Of a stretch of DNA of 64,000 bases, positions 32,345 to 41,000 are shown one piece after another; position 1 is the stretch's first letter; each line of letters begins with the position of its first letter. The notes below the pieces were generated by a model. It saw nothing but the letters and a program-made list of their open reading frames with translations, was not told the DNA's origin and made no database searches. The stretch is from Anaerolineae bacterium. Its GTDB lineage: Bacteria > Chloroflexota > Anaerolineae > Aggregatilineales > Phototrophicaceae. The translations under genes and the position numbers were made by a program. The stretch is from the NCBI GenBank assembly GCA_022843745.1, contig JALHNB010000021.1, positions 1 to 64,000 of the forward strand. The letters are read 5' to 3'.

Positions 32345-33712
32345 TTAACCCTTGAACGCCTGCAAATGTGCGTCAAATGCTTCGATAAAGCGCGCGGAAA
32401 TCAGACCATCGACAATGCGATGATCGGCGGACAGCGTGAGATGCGCAGTTGTCCGCACATGCAGGCCGCTATTCACTACTACTGGACGCTCCCGCACCGC
32501 GCCAATCGCCAGAATGCCGACCTGGGGTGGGTTGATGATCGCCGTAAAATGGTCAATCTGTTTGACGACACCCAGGTTGCTGATCGTAAATGTCCCGCCT
32601 TGCAGGTCATCGGGTTTCAATTTGTTCTCACGAGCACGTGATACCAGTTCACGCGCACGGTTCGCGATGCCGGATGGCGAGAAATCGTCCGCACCATGCA
32701 GCACAGGCGTAATCAGGCCGTTGGGCAGGGCTACAGCCATCGCCAGATTGATGTGCTTGTAATTGTAAAGATGACCATCCTCGTAGGTGGCGTTCAGCGC
32801 CGGGACATCCTTGAGTGCCTGCACGGTTAAATACAGCAGCAGGTTATTGATGCCAATGGCTTTTGGCAGCACTTTGAGCGCGTTGGTGAAGTCCAGTTCA
32901 GCGCTGACGTAGAAATGCGGCGATTCCTGCATACTCTGTGTCAGGCGGCGAGCAATCGCCTTGCGCATCTGGCTGAGGCTGATTTCTTCGCGTTCGCTCC
33001 CATAGACTTCTGCCGCTATCGGTGCGACTGCTGGGACTGCTGCCACAGGAGCAGGTGTTTCGATAACCTGCGGTTTCGCGGCGGGTGCAACGGGTGCAAC
33101 GGGTGCGACAGGCGCGGCGGGTGTTTCAATTGCAGTCTCGACATCGGCGCGGGTGACGCGGCCTTCTGCGCCTGTTCCTCTGATGGTTGCCAGGTCGATT
33201 TCATATTCGCGTGCCAGTTTGCGCACTGCCGGGGCAGCCAAAGCGCGGCCTGATCTTGATCCATTGGTCGCGGGTGCCTGGGCAGCGACGAGTGCTTCCA
33301 CATCTTCACGTGTAATCTCGCGCCCTTCCCAGGTTGTACTCAGCTTGTCCAGGTCAATGCCGTGCTCCTGCGCGATACGTTTGGCGACGGGCGAAATGCG
33401 CACAACTTTGTTTGCGGCTTCCGGCGCACTGGCTGCGCTCGATGTGGCAGATGGTTGCTTTGGTGCGGATGCTTCTCCCGCGCCGCGAATACGCGCCAGG
33501 ATCGTTCCCACAGGCACAACGGTATCCGGCATCACCAGAATCTCATCGAGAACGCCCTCAACCAGCGCTTCGAGTTCAACGGTGGTTTTATCGCCCTCAA
33601 CTTCAGCGAGGGGTTCGCCTTTTCGAACAGCATCACCCGGCGCTTTCAGCCAGGAAATCAGCCGTCCTTCTTCCATTCCAAATCCCAAATTGGGTAAAAC
33701 GACATCGGTCAT
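32345..33712 (-). CDS. Dihydrolipoamide acyltransferase (E2) with two peripheral subunit-binding domains
   Basis: 455 residues from the ATG at 33712; an upstream frame start lies inside the rhaM-like gene. One lipoyl domain (1-75, lipoyl lysine K42 in VEGDKTT) is followed by two E3/E1-binding domains: residues about 105-143 (ISPVAKRIAQEHGIDLDKL, poor loop) and 158-195 (APAVRKLAREYEIDLATI, good GTGAEGRVTRADV). A Pro-Ala-rich linker (PVAPVAPVAP) and the acyltransferase domain (240-455, H431 and D435 in ADHRIVDG) complete it. Most bacterial E2 proteins have one such binding domain, so two in tandem is unusual. No lipoamide dehydrogenase gene is in the operon. Confidence 0.93.
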   Translation of the reverse strand: MTDVVLPNLGFGMEEGRLISWLKAPGDAVRKGEPLAEVEGDKTTVELEALVEGVLDEILVMPDTVVPVGTILARIRGAGEASAPKQPSATSSAASAPEAANKVVRISPVAKRIAQEHGIDLDKLSTTWEGREITREDVEALVAAQAPATNGSRSGRALAAPAVRKLAREYEIDLATIRGTGAEGRVTRADVETAIETPAAPVAPVAPVAPAAKPQVIETPAPVAAVPAVAPIAAEVYGSEREEISLSQMRKAIARRLTQSMQESPHFYVSAELDFTNALKVLPKAIGINNLLLYLTVQALKDVPALNATYEDGHLYNYKHINLAMAVALPNGLITPVLHGADDFSPSGIANRARELVSRARENKLKPDDLQGGTFTISNLGVVKQIDHFTAIINPPQVGILAIGAVRERPVVVNSGLHVRTTAHLTLSADHRIVDGLISARFIEAFDAHLQAFKG

Positions 33713-33714
33713 AT

Positions 33715-34044
33715 TTAATCCTGATGAAATACTTCTTGCATATTCGCCCACCACTCGCCCTCAGCGCGGGTCTCTAACGGCTTTTGCATGGCTTTGGTTA
33801 CTTCCCACCATTCCTGCATACGCGGCGCGTTGGCGAGCTGTTCCATACGCGCGTCGAGTTCTTCTTCCGGGCCAACATACTCATAATAAGCAAACATTAC
33901 CCCATCTTTGAGAAAGATGCTGTAATTGGTTATGCCTGAATCACGAATGCCTTTTTCGATTTCAGGCCAAATTTTTACGTGAATGCGTTTGTATTCTTCT
34001 TCTGCTTCCGGGCGTAAATGTATAGTTTGACCAAAACGGATCAT
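33715..34044 (-). CDS. L-rhamnose mutarotase (RhaM-like, DUF718)
   Basis: 109 residues from the ATG at 34044, with GAGGAT upstream. It opens MIRFGQTIHLRPEAEEEYKR and has the family's His-containing YKRIHVKIWPEIEKG, then YSIFLKDGVMFAYYEYVG and a Trp-rich end (MQEWWEVTKAMQKP). The fold binds pyranose and flips the anomer. It is the first gene of the dehydrogenase operon, only 2 bases before E2, which is an odd pairing. A link of rhamnose or fucose breakdown to a lactaldehyde- or pyruvate-processing complex is possible, but no other rhamnose gene is near. Confidence 0.85.
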   Translation of the reverse strand: MIRFGQTIHLRPEAEEEYKRIHVKIWPEIEKGIRDSGITNYSIFLKDGVMFAYYEYVGPEEELDARMEQLANAPRMQEWWEVTKAMQKPLETRAEGEWWANMQEVFHQD

Positions 34045-34086
34045 GAGTTTATCCTCAACGCTGGGGATTGCGCGTAAGTCCAAAAA

Positions 34087-34115
34087 ATTATAAATTATAG
34101 TCTATCAACAATCAA
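34087..34115 (-). promoter_or_regulatory. Sigma70 promoter for the rhaM-like/E2/E1 operon
   Basis: On the minus strand TTGATT (34115-34110), 17 bases, then TATAAT (34092-34087). It lies in the divergent gap with the GntR gene at 34163, so the regulator could act on it. No clean TnGTnnnACnA operator is visible there. Confidence 0.5.
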
Positions 34116-34162
34116 CAAACTTGCAATACCCTGAGCGTTACATAGGTGGAGTCAGTATAATC

Positions 34163-34843
34163 GTGATTCAAAATCGCATTCAACCGATAGAAGATACCAA
34201 GAAAACCATTACCGCAATGGTGCAGGAACGGGTACGTCAGGCCATTCTGGATGGCTTACTACCCGCAGGGCTGCGCATTGATCAGAATCAGCTTGCATCC
34301 GATCTGAATGTGAGCCTCGTCCCCGTGCGAGAAGCGCTGAAAACGCTTGAAGGCGAAGGTTTCGTCCAGATTATCCCCCGGCGCGGCGCGTTTGTCACCC
34401 AGGCATCCATGAATGATATGGGTGATCTGTATTTTACTCGCCAGATTCTCGAAGGTCAGGCTGCCTACCACGCCGCGACCAAGTTGACGGATGACCATCT
34501 GAAAACGCTGGACGAATTGTTCGACAAAATGGGCGTTGCGCTTCAACAGCATGAGTATCGCAGTTTTATGAAAGAGAATCGTGCGTTTCACTTTCTCATT
34601 TATAATGCTGCTGAAAGCCGCTATCTCTCCAATATGATTGCCAGCTTGTGGGAATTGGCCGAGCGCTACCGCTACCGCTATATGTTCCTTAAAGATCAGG
34701 GCGAAATTATTCAATCTGAGCATCGCACCATTCTCGATGCCTGCCATGTCCGCGATAGTAAAGCGCTGCGTGATGCCATTGTGTATCATATGGAACAGAC
34801 TCTTGTCGGCGTGCGTGAATATCTGATCGCCGAGCATCCGTAA
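34163..34843 (+). CDS. GntR family regulator, FCD subfamily
   Basis: 226 residues with a GTG start at 34163 preceded by AGGTGGAG; an upstream TTG is also in frame, so the start is not sure. The winged helix (about 20-85) has the family signature DQNQLASDLNVSLVPVREAL and wing RRGAFVTQAS. The FCD domain (about 90-220) has the expected His in FHFLIYNAAESRYL. It diverges from the rhaM-like/dehydrogenase operon and runs into the lyase gene in the same direction, so either could be its target. The effector is unknown. Confidence 0.85.
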   Translation: MIQNRIQPIEDTKKTITAMVQERVRQAILDGLLPAGLRIDQNQLASDLNVSLVPVREALKTLEGEGFVQIIPRRGAFVTQASMNDMGDLYFTRQILEGQAAYHAATKLTDDHLKTLDELFDKMGVALQQHEYRSFMKENRAFHFLIYNAAESRYLSNMIASLWELAERYRYRYMFLKDQGEIIQSEHRTILDACHVRDSKALRDAIVYHMEQTLVGVREYLIAEHP

Positions 34844-34851
34844 GAAATAAC

Positions 34852-34875
34852 ATGTCTGCTCAAGTTAAGGAATAA
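34852..34875 (+). CDS. Duplicated start region making a 7-codon ORF before the lyase gene
   Basis: GAAATAACATGTCTGCTCAA and GGAATAACATGCCTGCTCAC are near copies in tandem. The second is the real start of the lyase; the first opens an ORF MSAQVKE ending in TAA one base before the real ATG. Ribosomes ending there could reinitiate on the lyase. It is either a small leader or a recent duplication of the initiation region. Confidence 0.35.
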   Translation: MSAQVKE

Positions 34876-34876
34876 C

Positions 34877-36217
34877 ATGCCTGCTCACGTTATTGACTCA
34901 ATTTTTTTTAAAGATTTATTTGGCTCAGAGCCGATGCGCGAGGTCTTTGATGACCTGAATCTCCTGCAAAAATGGCTGGACTATGAGGCAGCGCTTGCCC
35001 GTGCCGAATCGTCCGTCGGGATCGTCCCGCCGGAAGCTGCCGCCGAGATCACCCGTGCGGCACAGGCTGCCAGCATGGATACCGACGCTATCAAACGCGG
35101 TGTCGATAAAACCGTTCACCCGCTGGTTTCGGTCATCTGGCAGCTTTCTGAGTTGTGTCAGGGTGAGGCTGGACGCTATGTTCACTGGGGCGCGACCACA
35201 CAGGACGTGATGGATACGGCGATAGTTCTGCAAGTTAAAGAATCATTCCCTTTATTTGAAAAAACTTTAGACGATCTCATGAACGCGGCGGCAAAATTAG
35301 CCCGTGAACACCGCGACACGCCGATGGCCGGACGCACACACGGCCAGCAGGCGCTCCCGATCACATTTGGTTTCAAAGTTGCCGTCTGGTTGTCGGAAAT
35401 GAAACGCCACAAAGTGCGGTTAGAAGCCTGCAAAGAGCGCGTCCTGATGGGGCAGTTCGCAGGTGCCGCTGGGACTCTCGCCAGCGTCACCGAGAAAGGC
35501 ATCGAAATTAACGCGGGTTTGTGCGCGGAATTGGGCTTGAATGTGCCGGAAATTGGCTGGCATACGGCGCGTGATGGCTTCGCGGAATTCGCGTCCGTCA
35601 TCGCCATGATCTGCGCGACGATGGGCAAAATCGCCCACGAAATTATCGACCTGCAAAAATCCGAAGTTGCCGAAGCCGAAGAACCGTTCGAAATGGGCAA
35701 GGTCGGCAGCAGCACCATGCCGCAAAAGCGCAACCCGATGATCTGCGAGGCGATTCTGACGCTGGCTCGTCTCACACGCCGCCACGCGACGACGGCAATT
35801 GACGCGATGCTCCACGAACACGAGCGTGATTGGTCGAGTTTCCAGATGGAATGGGCGTATATCCCCGAATTGTGCGTGATGACTCACGGCGCGATGGTCA
35901 TGACGGAGCGCGTTCTCAGCGGCCTGATCGTTTACCCCGAAAATATGATGCGCAATCTGAACGCCACCAATGGCTTGCTGCTGGCGGAACGGGTGATGCT
36001 GACGCTTGGCGGGCATATAGGACGGCAGCACGCCCATGACATCATCTATGAGTCGGCGATGGCCTCGTTTGAACAGCGCGTCCCGTTTGCCGACCTGCTC
36101 AAGCAAAATCCGGCGGTTATGGAACATCTGACGGCTGAAACCATCGACTCGCTGCTCGACCCGGTGCAGTATACGGGCTTATCCGGTGTGTTCGTGGATC
36201 GTGTGGCGGGGAAGTAA
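34877..36217 (+). CDS. Adenylosuccinate lyase / 3-carboxymuconate cycloisomerase family lyase
   Basis: 446 residues. The superfamily signature GSSTMPQKRNP is present (about residues 275-285), with the early conserved blocks WGATTQDVMDTA (about 98-109) and MAGRTHGQQALPITFG (about 150-165; H in THGQ). The C-terminal ADSL_C part ends with VDRVAG. These enzymes eliminate fumarate or a similar anion, or isomerise muconate. Purine genes are not nearby, and a GntR/FCD regulator gene precedes it, so a catabolic role is more likely than purine synthesis. The exact substrate is not readable. Confidence 0.85.
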   Translation: MPAHVIDSIFFKDLFGSEPMREVFDDLNLLQKWLDYEAALARAESSVGIVPPEAAAEITRAAQAASMDTDAIKRGVDKTVHPLVSVIWQLSELCQGEAGRYVHWGATTQDVMDTAIVLQVKESFPLFEKTLDDLMNAAAKLAREHRDTPMAGRTHGQQALPITFGFKVAVWLSEMKRHKVRLEACKERVLMGQFAGAAGTLASVTEKGIEINAGLCAELGLNVPEIGWHTARDGFAEFASVIAMICATMGKIAHEIIDLQKSEVAEAEEPFEMGKVGSSTMPQKRNPMICEAILTLARLTRRHATTAIDAMLHEHERDWSSFQMEWAYIPELCVMTHGAMVMTERVLSGLIVYPENMMRNLNATNGLLLAERVMLTLGGHIGRQHAHDIIYESAMASFEQRVPFADLLKQNPAVMEHLTAETIDSLLDPVQYTGLSGVFVDRVAGK

Positions 36218-36235
36218 ATGTTTATAGGAGTTCAA

Positions 36236-37288
36236 TTACCCCGTCTCAATATTAGATCGGTTTGGATCACGAATCTCTGGGAATTTATTGCACAATTTTA
36301 CAGCTAATGCAAACTCATTTACTGGGCAATATAGTTGACGGCGGCTCTGGGTAACTTGCATTAGATTGTAATCTTCAACTTGTTCTTCATTGAGCGTGAT
36401 GCACCTATTCTCTTGTGTAATCTTATCTTTAAAATATTCCCTCTCATGCAAAATGAGAATATATTGAGGTGATAGCGGATATGCAACCTCAACACCTAAT
36501 GATCCAAATCCTACACCTTGTATGAATTTATTTAGATGCCCATACTTAACTACTGGAGCATCAGATGTGTAAAACGGCTGAGATGTTATATTTACACCTA
36601 TTCGCCAAATATGACTATAGAATATTTCCCCAAGTGTAAAAACAAAGTCAGGATCAGTAAGCGCTAGCGCAGTAATTCTATCTTCAAAGTCCCTATTATA
36701 TGTTAGGCGCACGTCATTTTCTTCGCCCCTAAACACCACATCTTGTACTGCTTGATTCATCACTTTTTCTTGTAAGTCTATTGTCTCATAACGAAACTTG
36801 GGTGTCCTTAAAGCTTGTATTGCTATTGCAAGTGCTAGATCTTTTTTATGACCCTGTTTGATTCTTTTACGCACTTGAATTTCTCGAAATACCTCTTTAA
36901 AAAGGTGATTAGTCCTACGCTCATGATCTCCTAGAACTTTCGTCTCGAGATACTGAGGGTTAGTAGCCATATCTAAGAGCTGTTCATGAATGTCTGGTTG
37001 TTCAATTTCCTTAAGAAATTGCTTGATATACCATTCATCTTTGTTTTCCAGAATAACAGCCTTTAATTTTTCTAAAAATTGTTCCGGCCCTTGTCGAATT
37101 TCATTTTCGAGAAATGCAGCATCTTCAGAGTTGGTATTATAGAAATATCTCTCCTGAGCAACTCTGGTAATATTCGTTTTGAATGAGCGCATATCTTTTT
37201 TATCAAAAGCATATAAATCGTCGCCATTATGGGTGAAGTTCTGTAGATAAAATCGTGGGACGTAATGCTGTTGTTTTACCTTAGACAT
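36236..37288 (-). CDS. DUF4238 domain protein
   Basis: 350 residues from the ATG at 37288, with GAGG upstream. It starts with the DUF4238 signature QQHYVPRFYLQNF (about 5-17). There is no membrane helix. It is markedly A/T-rich compared with its neighbours, which suggests transfer. Convergent with the lyase gene, with stop codons about 18 bases apart. DUF4238 proteins are of unknown function and often sit with accessory or defence genes; here the next elements are a zinc-ribbon cassette and an intein-bearing gene. The cassette and this gene are on the same strand. Confidence 0.75.
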   Translation of the reverse strand: MSKVKQQHYVPRFYLQNFTHNGDDLYAFDKKDMRSFKTNITRVAQERYFYNTNSEDAAFLENEIRQGPEQFLEKLKAVILENKDEWYIKQFLKEIEQPDIHEQLLDMATNPQYLETKVLGDHERRTNHLFKEVFREIQVRKRIKQGHKKDLALAIAIQALRTPKFRYETIDLQEKVMNQAVQDVVFRGEENDVRLTYNRDFEDRITALALTDPDFVFTLGEIFYSHIWRIGVNITSQPFYTSDAPVVKYGHLNKFIQGVGFGSLGVEVAYPLSPQYILILHEREYFKDKITQENRCITLNEEQVEDYNLMQVTQSRRQLYCPVNEFALAVKLCNKFPEIRDPNRSNIETG

Positions 37289-37521
37289 TTCCAACCTCGG
37301 TTATTGAGTTCGCAAGACTTGTAAGGATTAATTATGAAAATTCCAACTTTAAACTTATCAATACTTATACTATCGCTGTGATTTGGATATCATATTTTCA
37401 ACCCATCTCGATACATGAGAAGAATAATATTACCTCGAAGAAATCACAGTATTTGATATGAACGAATTTCAAATGCAATCTTTAGCTTGCTGTCATTTTC
37501 CTGCTGTATAATAAAAATCTC

Positions 37522-37807
37522 TATCGACAGAGTAGGCGGTCTGACCCGATATTAGATAGCTTTCGCTACGCTAAGGGATTGCGACACTTACCGCAAATAG
37601 GGTTGGTTTGACCAGCGTACACTTCATTCCGTGTCTTACAATAGTTACAAAACAGTTCCCCTGATTTTGTAACTTTGATAACGGGTTGAGTGTAGGTGAT
37701 CTTGTAGGGTATTCGAATTGATCGCTTCACAGGCGACCTCCTCTAAGGCTACGCATACACTAAAGACACTGAAAGTTGCGAATGTCAGACCGCCTACTCT
37801 GTCGATA
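37522..37807. mobile_element. 286-bp cassette bounded by perfect 24-bp inverted repeats
   Basis: TATCGACAGAGTAGGCGGTC plus TGAC (37522-37545) is exactly complementary to the last 24 bases at 37784-37807. The enclosed 238 bases hold a 54-codon zinc-ribbon gene on the minus strand. No clear target duplication is seen at the flanks. It looks like a small mobile or recombining element that carries its own gene, or a gene enclosed by a long hairpin. No transposase is present. The flanks are AT-rich. Confidence 0.6.
37566..37730 (-). CDS. 54-residue zinc-ribbon protein inside inverted-repeat cassette
   Basis: A GTG at 37730 follows an excellent ribosome binding site (GAGGAGGTCGCCT). The 54 codons end at TAG (37568-37566). 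The product has a basic start (MKRSIRIPYKITYTQPVIK) and two CxxC pairs: C28-x2-C31 (FCNYCKT) and C46-x2-C49 (ICGKCRN), with 14 residues between. That is a zinc-ribbon layout, likely a nucleic-acid or protein-binding knuckle. The gene fills most of the cassette at 37522-37807. I do not recognise the family. Confidence 0.7.
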   Translation of the reverse strand: MKRSIRIPYKITYTQPVIKVTKSGELFCNYCKTRNEVYAGQTNPICGKCRNPLA

Positions 37808-37888
37808 AGAAACACAAATAAATTGACAACTTCACACCGTTCGTGTAAAATTGAACAAACTAAACAAAATTACGTTGATGTGATTCAT

Positions 37889-37938
37889 GTTGGAAGACCC
37901 GAAGGCTGTTTATACTTCGGGTTTTATCTTTCCAACAA
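37889..37938. terminator. Two-part stem-loop (GTTGGAA ... TTCCAAC with inner CCCGAAG/CTTCGGG)
   Basis: Inner stem ACCCGAAG (37897-37904) with CTTCGGGT (37915-37922) followed by TTTT, and an outer stem GTTGGAA (37889-37895) with TTCCAAC, form an extended hairpin. On the plus strand it reads like an intrinsic terminator; on the minus strand it would also fold. It lies downstream of the cassette. Confidence 0.6.
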
Positions 37939-38024
37939 ATTCTGTTTAATATAGCACATAAGTTCCTCTTCGTCAAGGCATGTAGTAGCACTTGTCATAC
38001 AAACTTAAAGATAGAAGAATCTTA

Positions 38025-38075
38025 CCGATAGTCAAAAGGTGGGTATTTAAATAACCCCACCTTTTTCTATCGCCT
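38025..38075 (-). terminator. Terminator of nrdJ (also active-looking on the plus strand)
   Basis: An AAAAGGTGGGT/ACCCCACCTTTTT hairpin (38034-38066) is enclosed by CGATAG and CTATCG. T-rich arms on both sides make it bidirectional. It lies just after the stop of nrdJ at 38095. Confidence 0.75.
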
Positions 38076-38094
38076 TGTTGTATTAATATTTATA

Positions 38095-41000
38095 TTAACA
38101 TTCACTGTATCCACAACTTAAGCAGACAGCGCAGCCCTCGGCTTTCACGAGGCTGACAGTGCCGCACTCTGGGCAGAGATCAGCGCCGGAAATGATGCCG
38201 TCAGCATGAGTCCCGTTGGTATGCGCTTTTGGCTGCTCCGGCTCAACATGGTCGTGTGAGTCGCCATTCATCGGCAGGGAAAGCTGCTTGGCTTCGTTCT
38301 GCGTGAAGTAATGCGCCTGAAGTGCGCTTGCCACCACATCCGGCAGGGAAGACACACGCTGCGGCCCTAATCCCACCGAGCGCGACCCGCCGATGCCCTG
38401 AAGCTGGTCAATAATCAGCTTGAGCATTTCCATGCGATTCTGTGGCGCTGTCGTGCGCAGTTGCAGCGAGAGCATACGTCCAAGCCCCTCAGCGTCCGCT
38501 TGCAGATCACTACCGGCTTTGCCAACCGTGACAAACACCTCAAACGGGCAGCCATTTTCATCGCTGTTCATGGTGATAAACGCAGTGCCGAAGGGTGTCT
38601 TGCGGCTGACCGTCACGCCGGAAAGCTGCTTCGGACGCGCGTAAACCTTGTGCGGCGTTGTCTGTGCGACATTACCGTTGCTGCCATTAGCGCCATTACC
38701 ACCGTTTGATTTTTCCGGTTGTTTTTCTGACTCTTTGGATTTCGCCGCCATTTCGCTTTCGGCGCGTTCGTCACCCTTGAGCATCAAAACCTGCTCGTCG
38801 CGGCTGCCATCGCGGTAAATCGTCCCGCCTTTGCAGCCGAGTTCGTACATATATTTGTAGAGATCGCTCACCTGCTCGACACTGTAGTGATTCGGCACAT
38901 TCGACGTTTTTGAGATGCTCGAATCCACCCAGCGCTGAATCGCTGCCTGCACACGCACGTGTTCTTCCGGTGTCAAATCCATCGCCGTGACGAAATAATC
39001 AGGCAGCTTGGTTTGACCGGGGTGAGCCTCATGCCACTCTTTCACCATCGGCACTTGTTCTTCGTGCAGCCCCAGTCGGCTCTTGCGATAGTACACCCAC
39101 GAGAAGAACGGCTCGATTCCGGTAGAGGTGTTGACCATCGTTCCGGTCGTGCCAGTCGGCGCTTGTGTCAGGAGCGTGACATTCCGTATACCATCTTTCA
39201 AAATTTTCTCGCGAACGCCCTCTGGCATCGACTGCATGAACCCGCTTTGGACGAATTTTTCGGCATCAAACTGCGGGAATGAGCCTTTTTCTTTGGCAAT
39301 GTCGCTCGATGTTTCGTAGATCACCTGCGCCAGGAAGCCGTACAGCTTGTCGATAAACGCAATCGACTCGTCGCTGCCGTAGCGAATGCCCAGCTTAATC
39401 ATCAACTCCGCCAGCCCCATGTTATTGAGGCCGACGCGCCGTTCGCCACTCTGCTGCTTGAAATTTTCGTCGAAGAAGTAGGGCGTGGTGTCGATGACAT
39501 TGTCCAGGAAGCGGGTCGCATAACGCGCTGTCTCGCCAAGCATATCCCAGGCGACATCCTGCTTGTTTTCATCGTAAAATTTCGCGAGATTAATAGCGCC
39601 AAGATTACAAACTGACCAACCTGGAAGTGGTTGCTCGCCGCAATCAAAGCTTACATAACCATTAGTTATCCATGTTAACGTGTTAGGTTCATATACATCG
39701 AATACTTCTTCATCACGTTCAGTGTCTTGGATCGAAATCACGCTAGCCAACCAAGTAGCGCCGTTATAGTGCCAGTTTTCAGCTATTTCTTTAAGGCGAT
39801 TGGACTTCTGCGGGTGGCTGAGACCGATTTCGCTGTAGAAACGAGGAATACCCTCATTCATAATAACGACATCATACTTTATGCCTGTGCCATACATTGA
39901 CCGTCCATCATACTGGAGATTTTCATCGCGCTTGACAGTGTAGACACGTCCATGAATTCCAAATTGCAGCAATAACAATCGAACTTGCTGCGCCAATTTA
40001 TACGAGGATGTACTAAACCGCAGCATCGGATTGTCCTGTTTCATAAGGACATTCCCATCAGTTGAGAATAGGCCGTCTAAAACACCCCTTAAAAACTCTC
40101 GATCAAGTTCCATCAAGGTTTCAGGGATCGCTTTTTCAGGAGCCTTTACGTTCGGTGTCATTCCTATCTTGGCAAGCAAAGTAGAGAGTTTGTAACATTC
40201 CAATGCTACAGATTGATGAACTAAAACTGTTCCATCAGGCTGTGGGATACCCTTTTTAGCGTGGCTAACTGTAGTATGAATCCCTATTTCTTCGACAAGA
40301 TTTTGAAACTTCTGCATCCAGTCAGCTTCGTGAGCGCCGAAAGCTACCTTACATTGATAGCCATAACTATTTCGATTGGCTACTTTTCGTAGTGTACCAT
40401 CACCTATAACGGCACCAATTAGAAAACCAAGTGTCTGATCGTAAAATTCAGATACCTGTAATCCACGTTTTTGGATGTAATTGATAGCCTCTTCAGGTAA
40501 ACGGCGTGGAGAGCCGAAAGCTTCATTGGGAGAAACGAGAATCTTATCACCTTTTCGTAACTCTGAAATTGCTATCCATTCGTACTTTTTACCGCGAACG
40601 ACTTTTAACTTGTGATCCGCAGTACCTTCTAAAGAGCCACCATCTGAAAATTCAACGCGGTAAATGCGTTGCACACCATTGTTATAGACTTTTTCAATCG
40701 GTTTTAATCCGGCAGGTGTCCGAATACGCATTCCAACTTGCAAATCTCGCGCTTTTGTATAGCCGAATTCGGTTGAAACCAGCGTATCGCCTGTCACGCA
40801 CGGATTCGTGCTGATAAGCGGGTTGAAATAATAGCTGTTCGACATTTTGTTCGAGCGCTCATTAAACCACACGCCCGGCTCGGCGCTTGCCCATGCGCTT
40901 TCAATGATCGCGTTCCACACCTCACGCGCCTTGACGGTGCGATAGGTCATCACTTTATGACCGTTGTTCACCCATGATGTGAGATCACCATCCCAGGTTT

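Larger units (their letters stand above)
37731..38094. other. Non-coding AT-rich gap
   Basis: These 364 bases contain the right inverted repeat of the cassette (37784-37807), a stem-loop (37889-37938) and the terminator hairpin (38025-38075) of the reductase gene. No convincing gene is visible. Confidence 0.6.

Noticed and set aside
37561-37800. Group I intron or CRISPR-like repeat unit in the inverted-repeat cassette
   Set aside because: The interior codes for a protein with a good start and stop and has only one pair of repeats, inverted rather than direct and regularly spaced.
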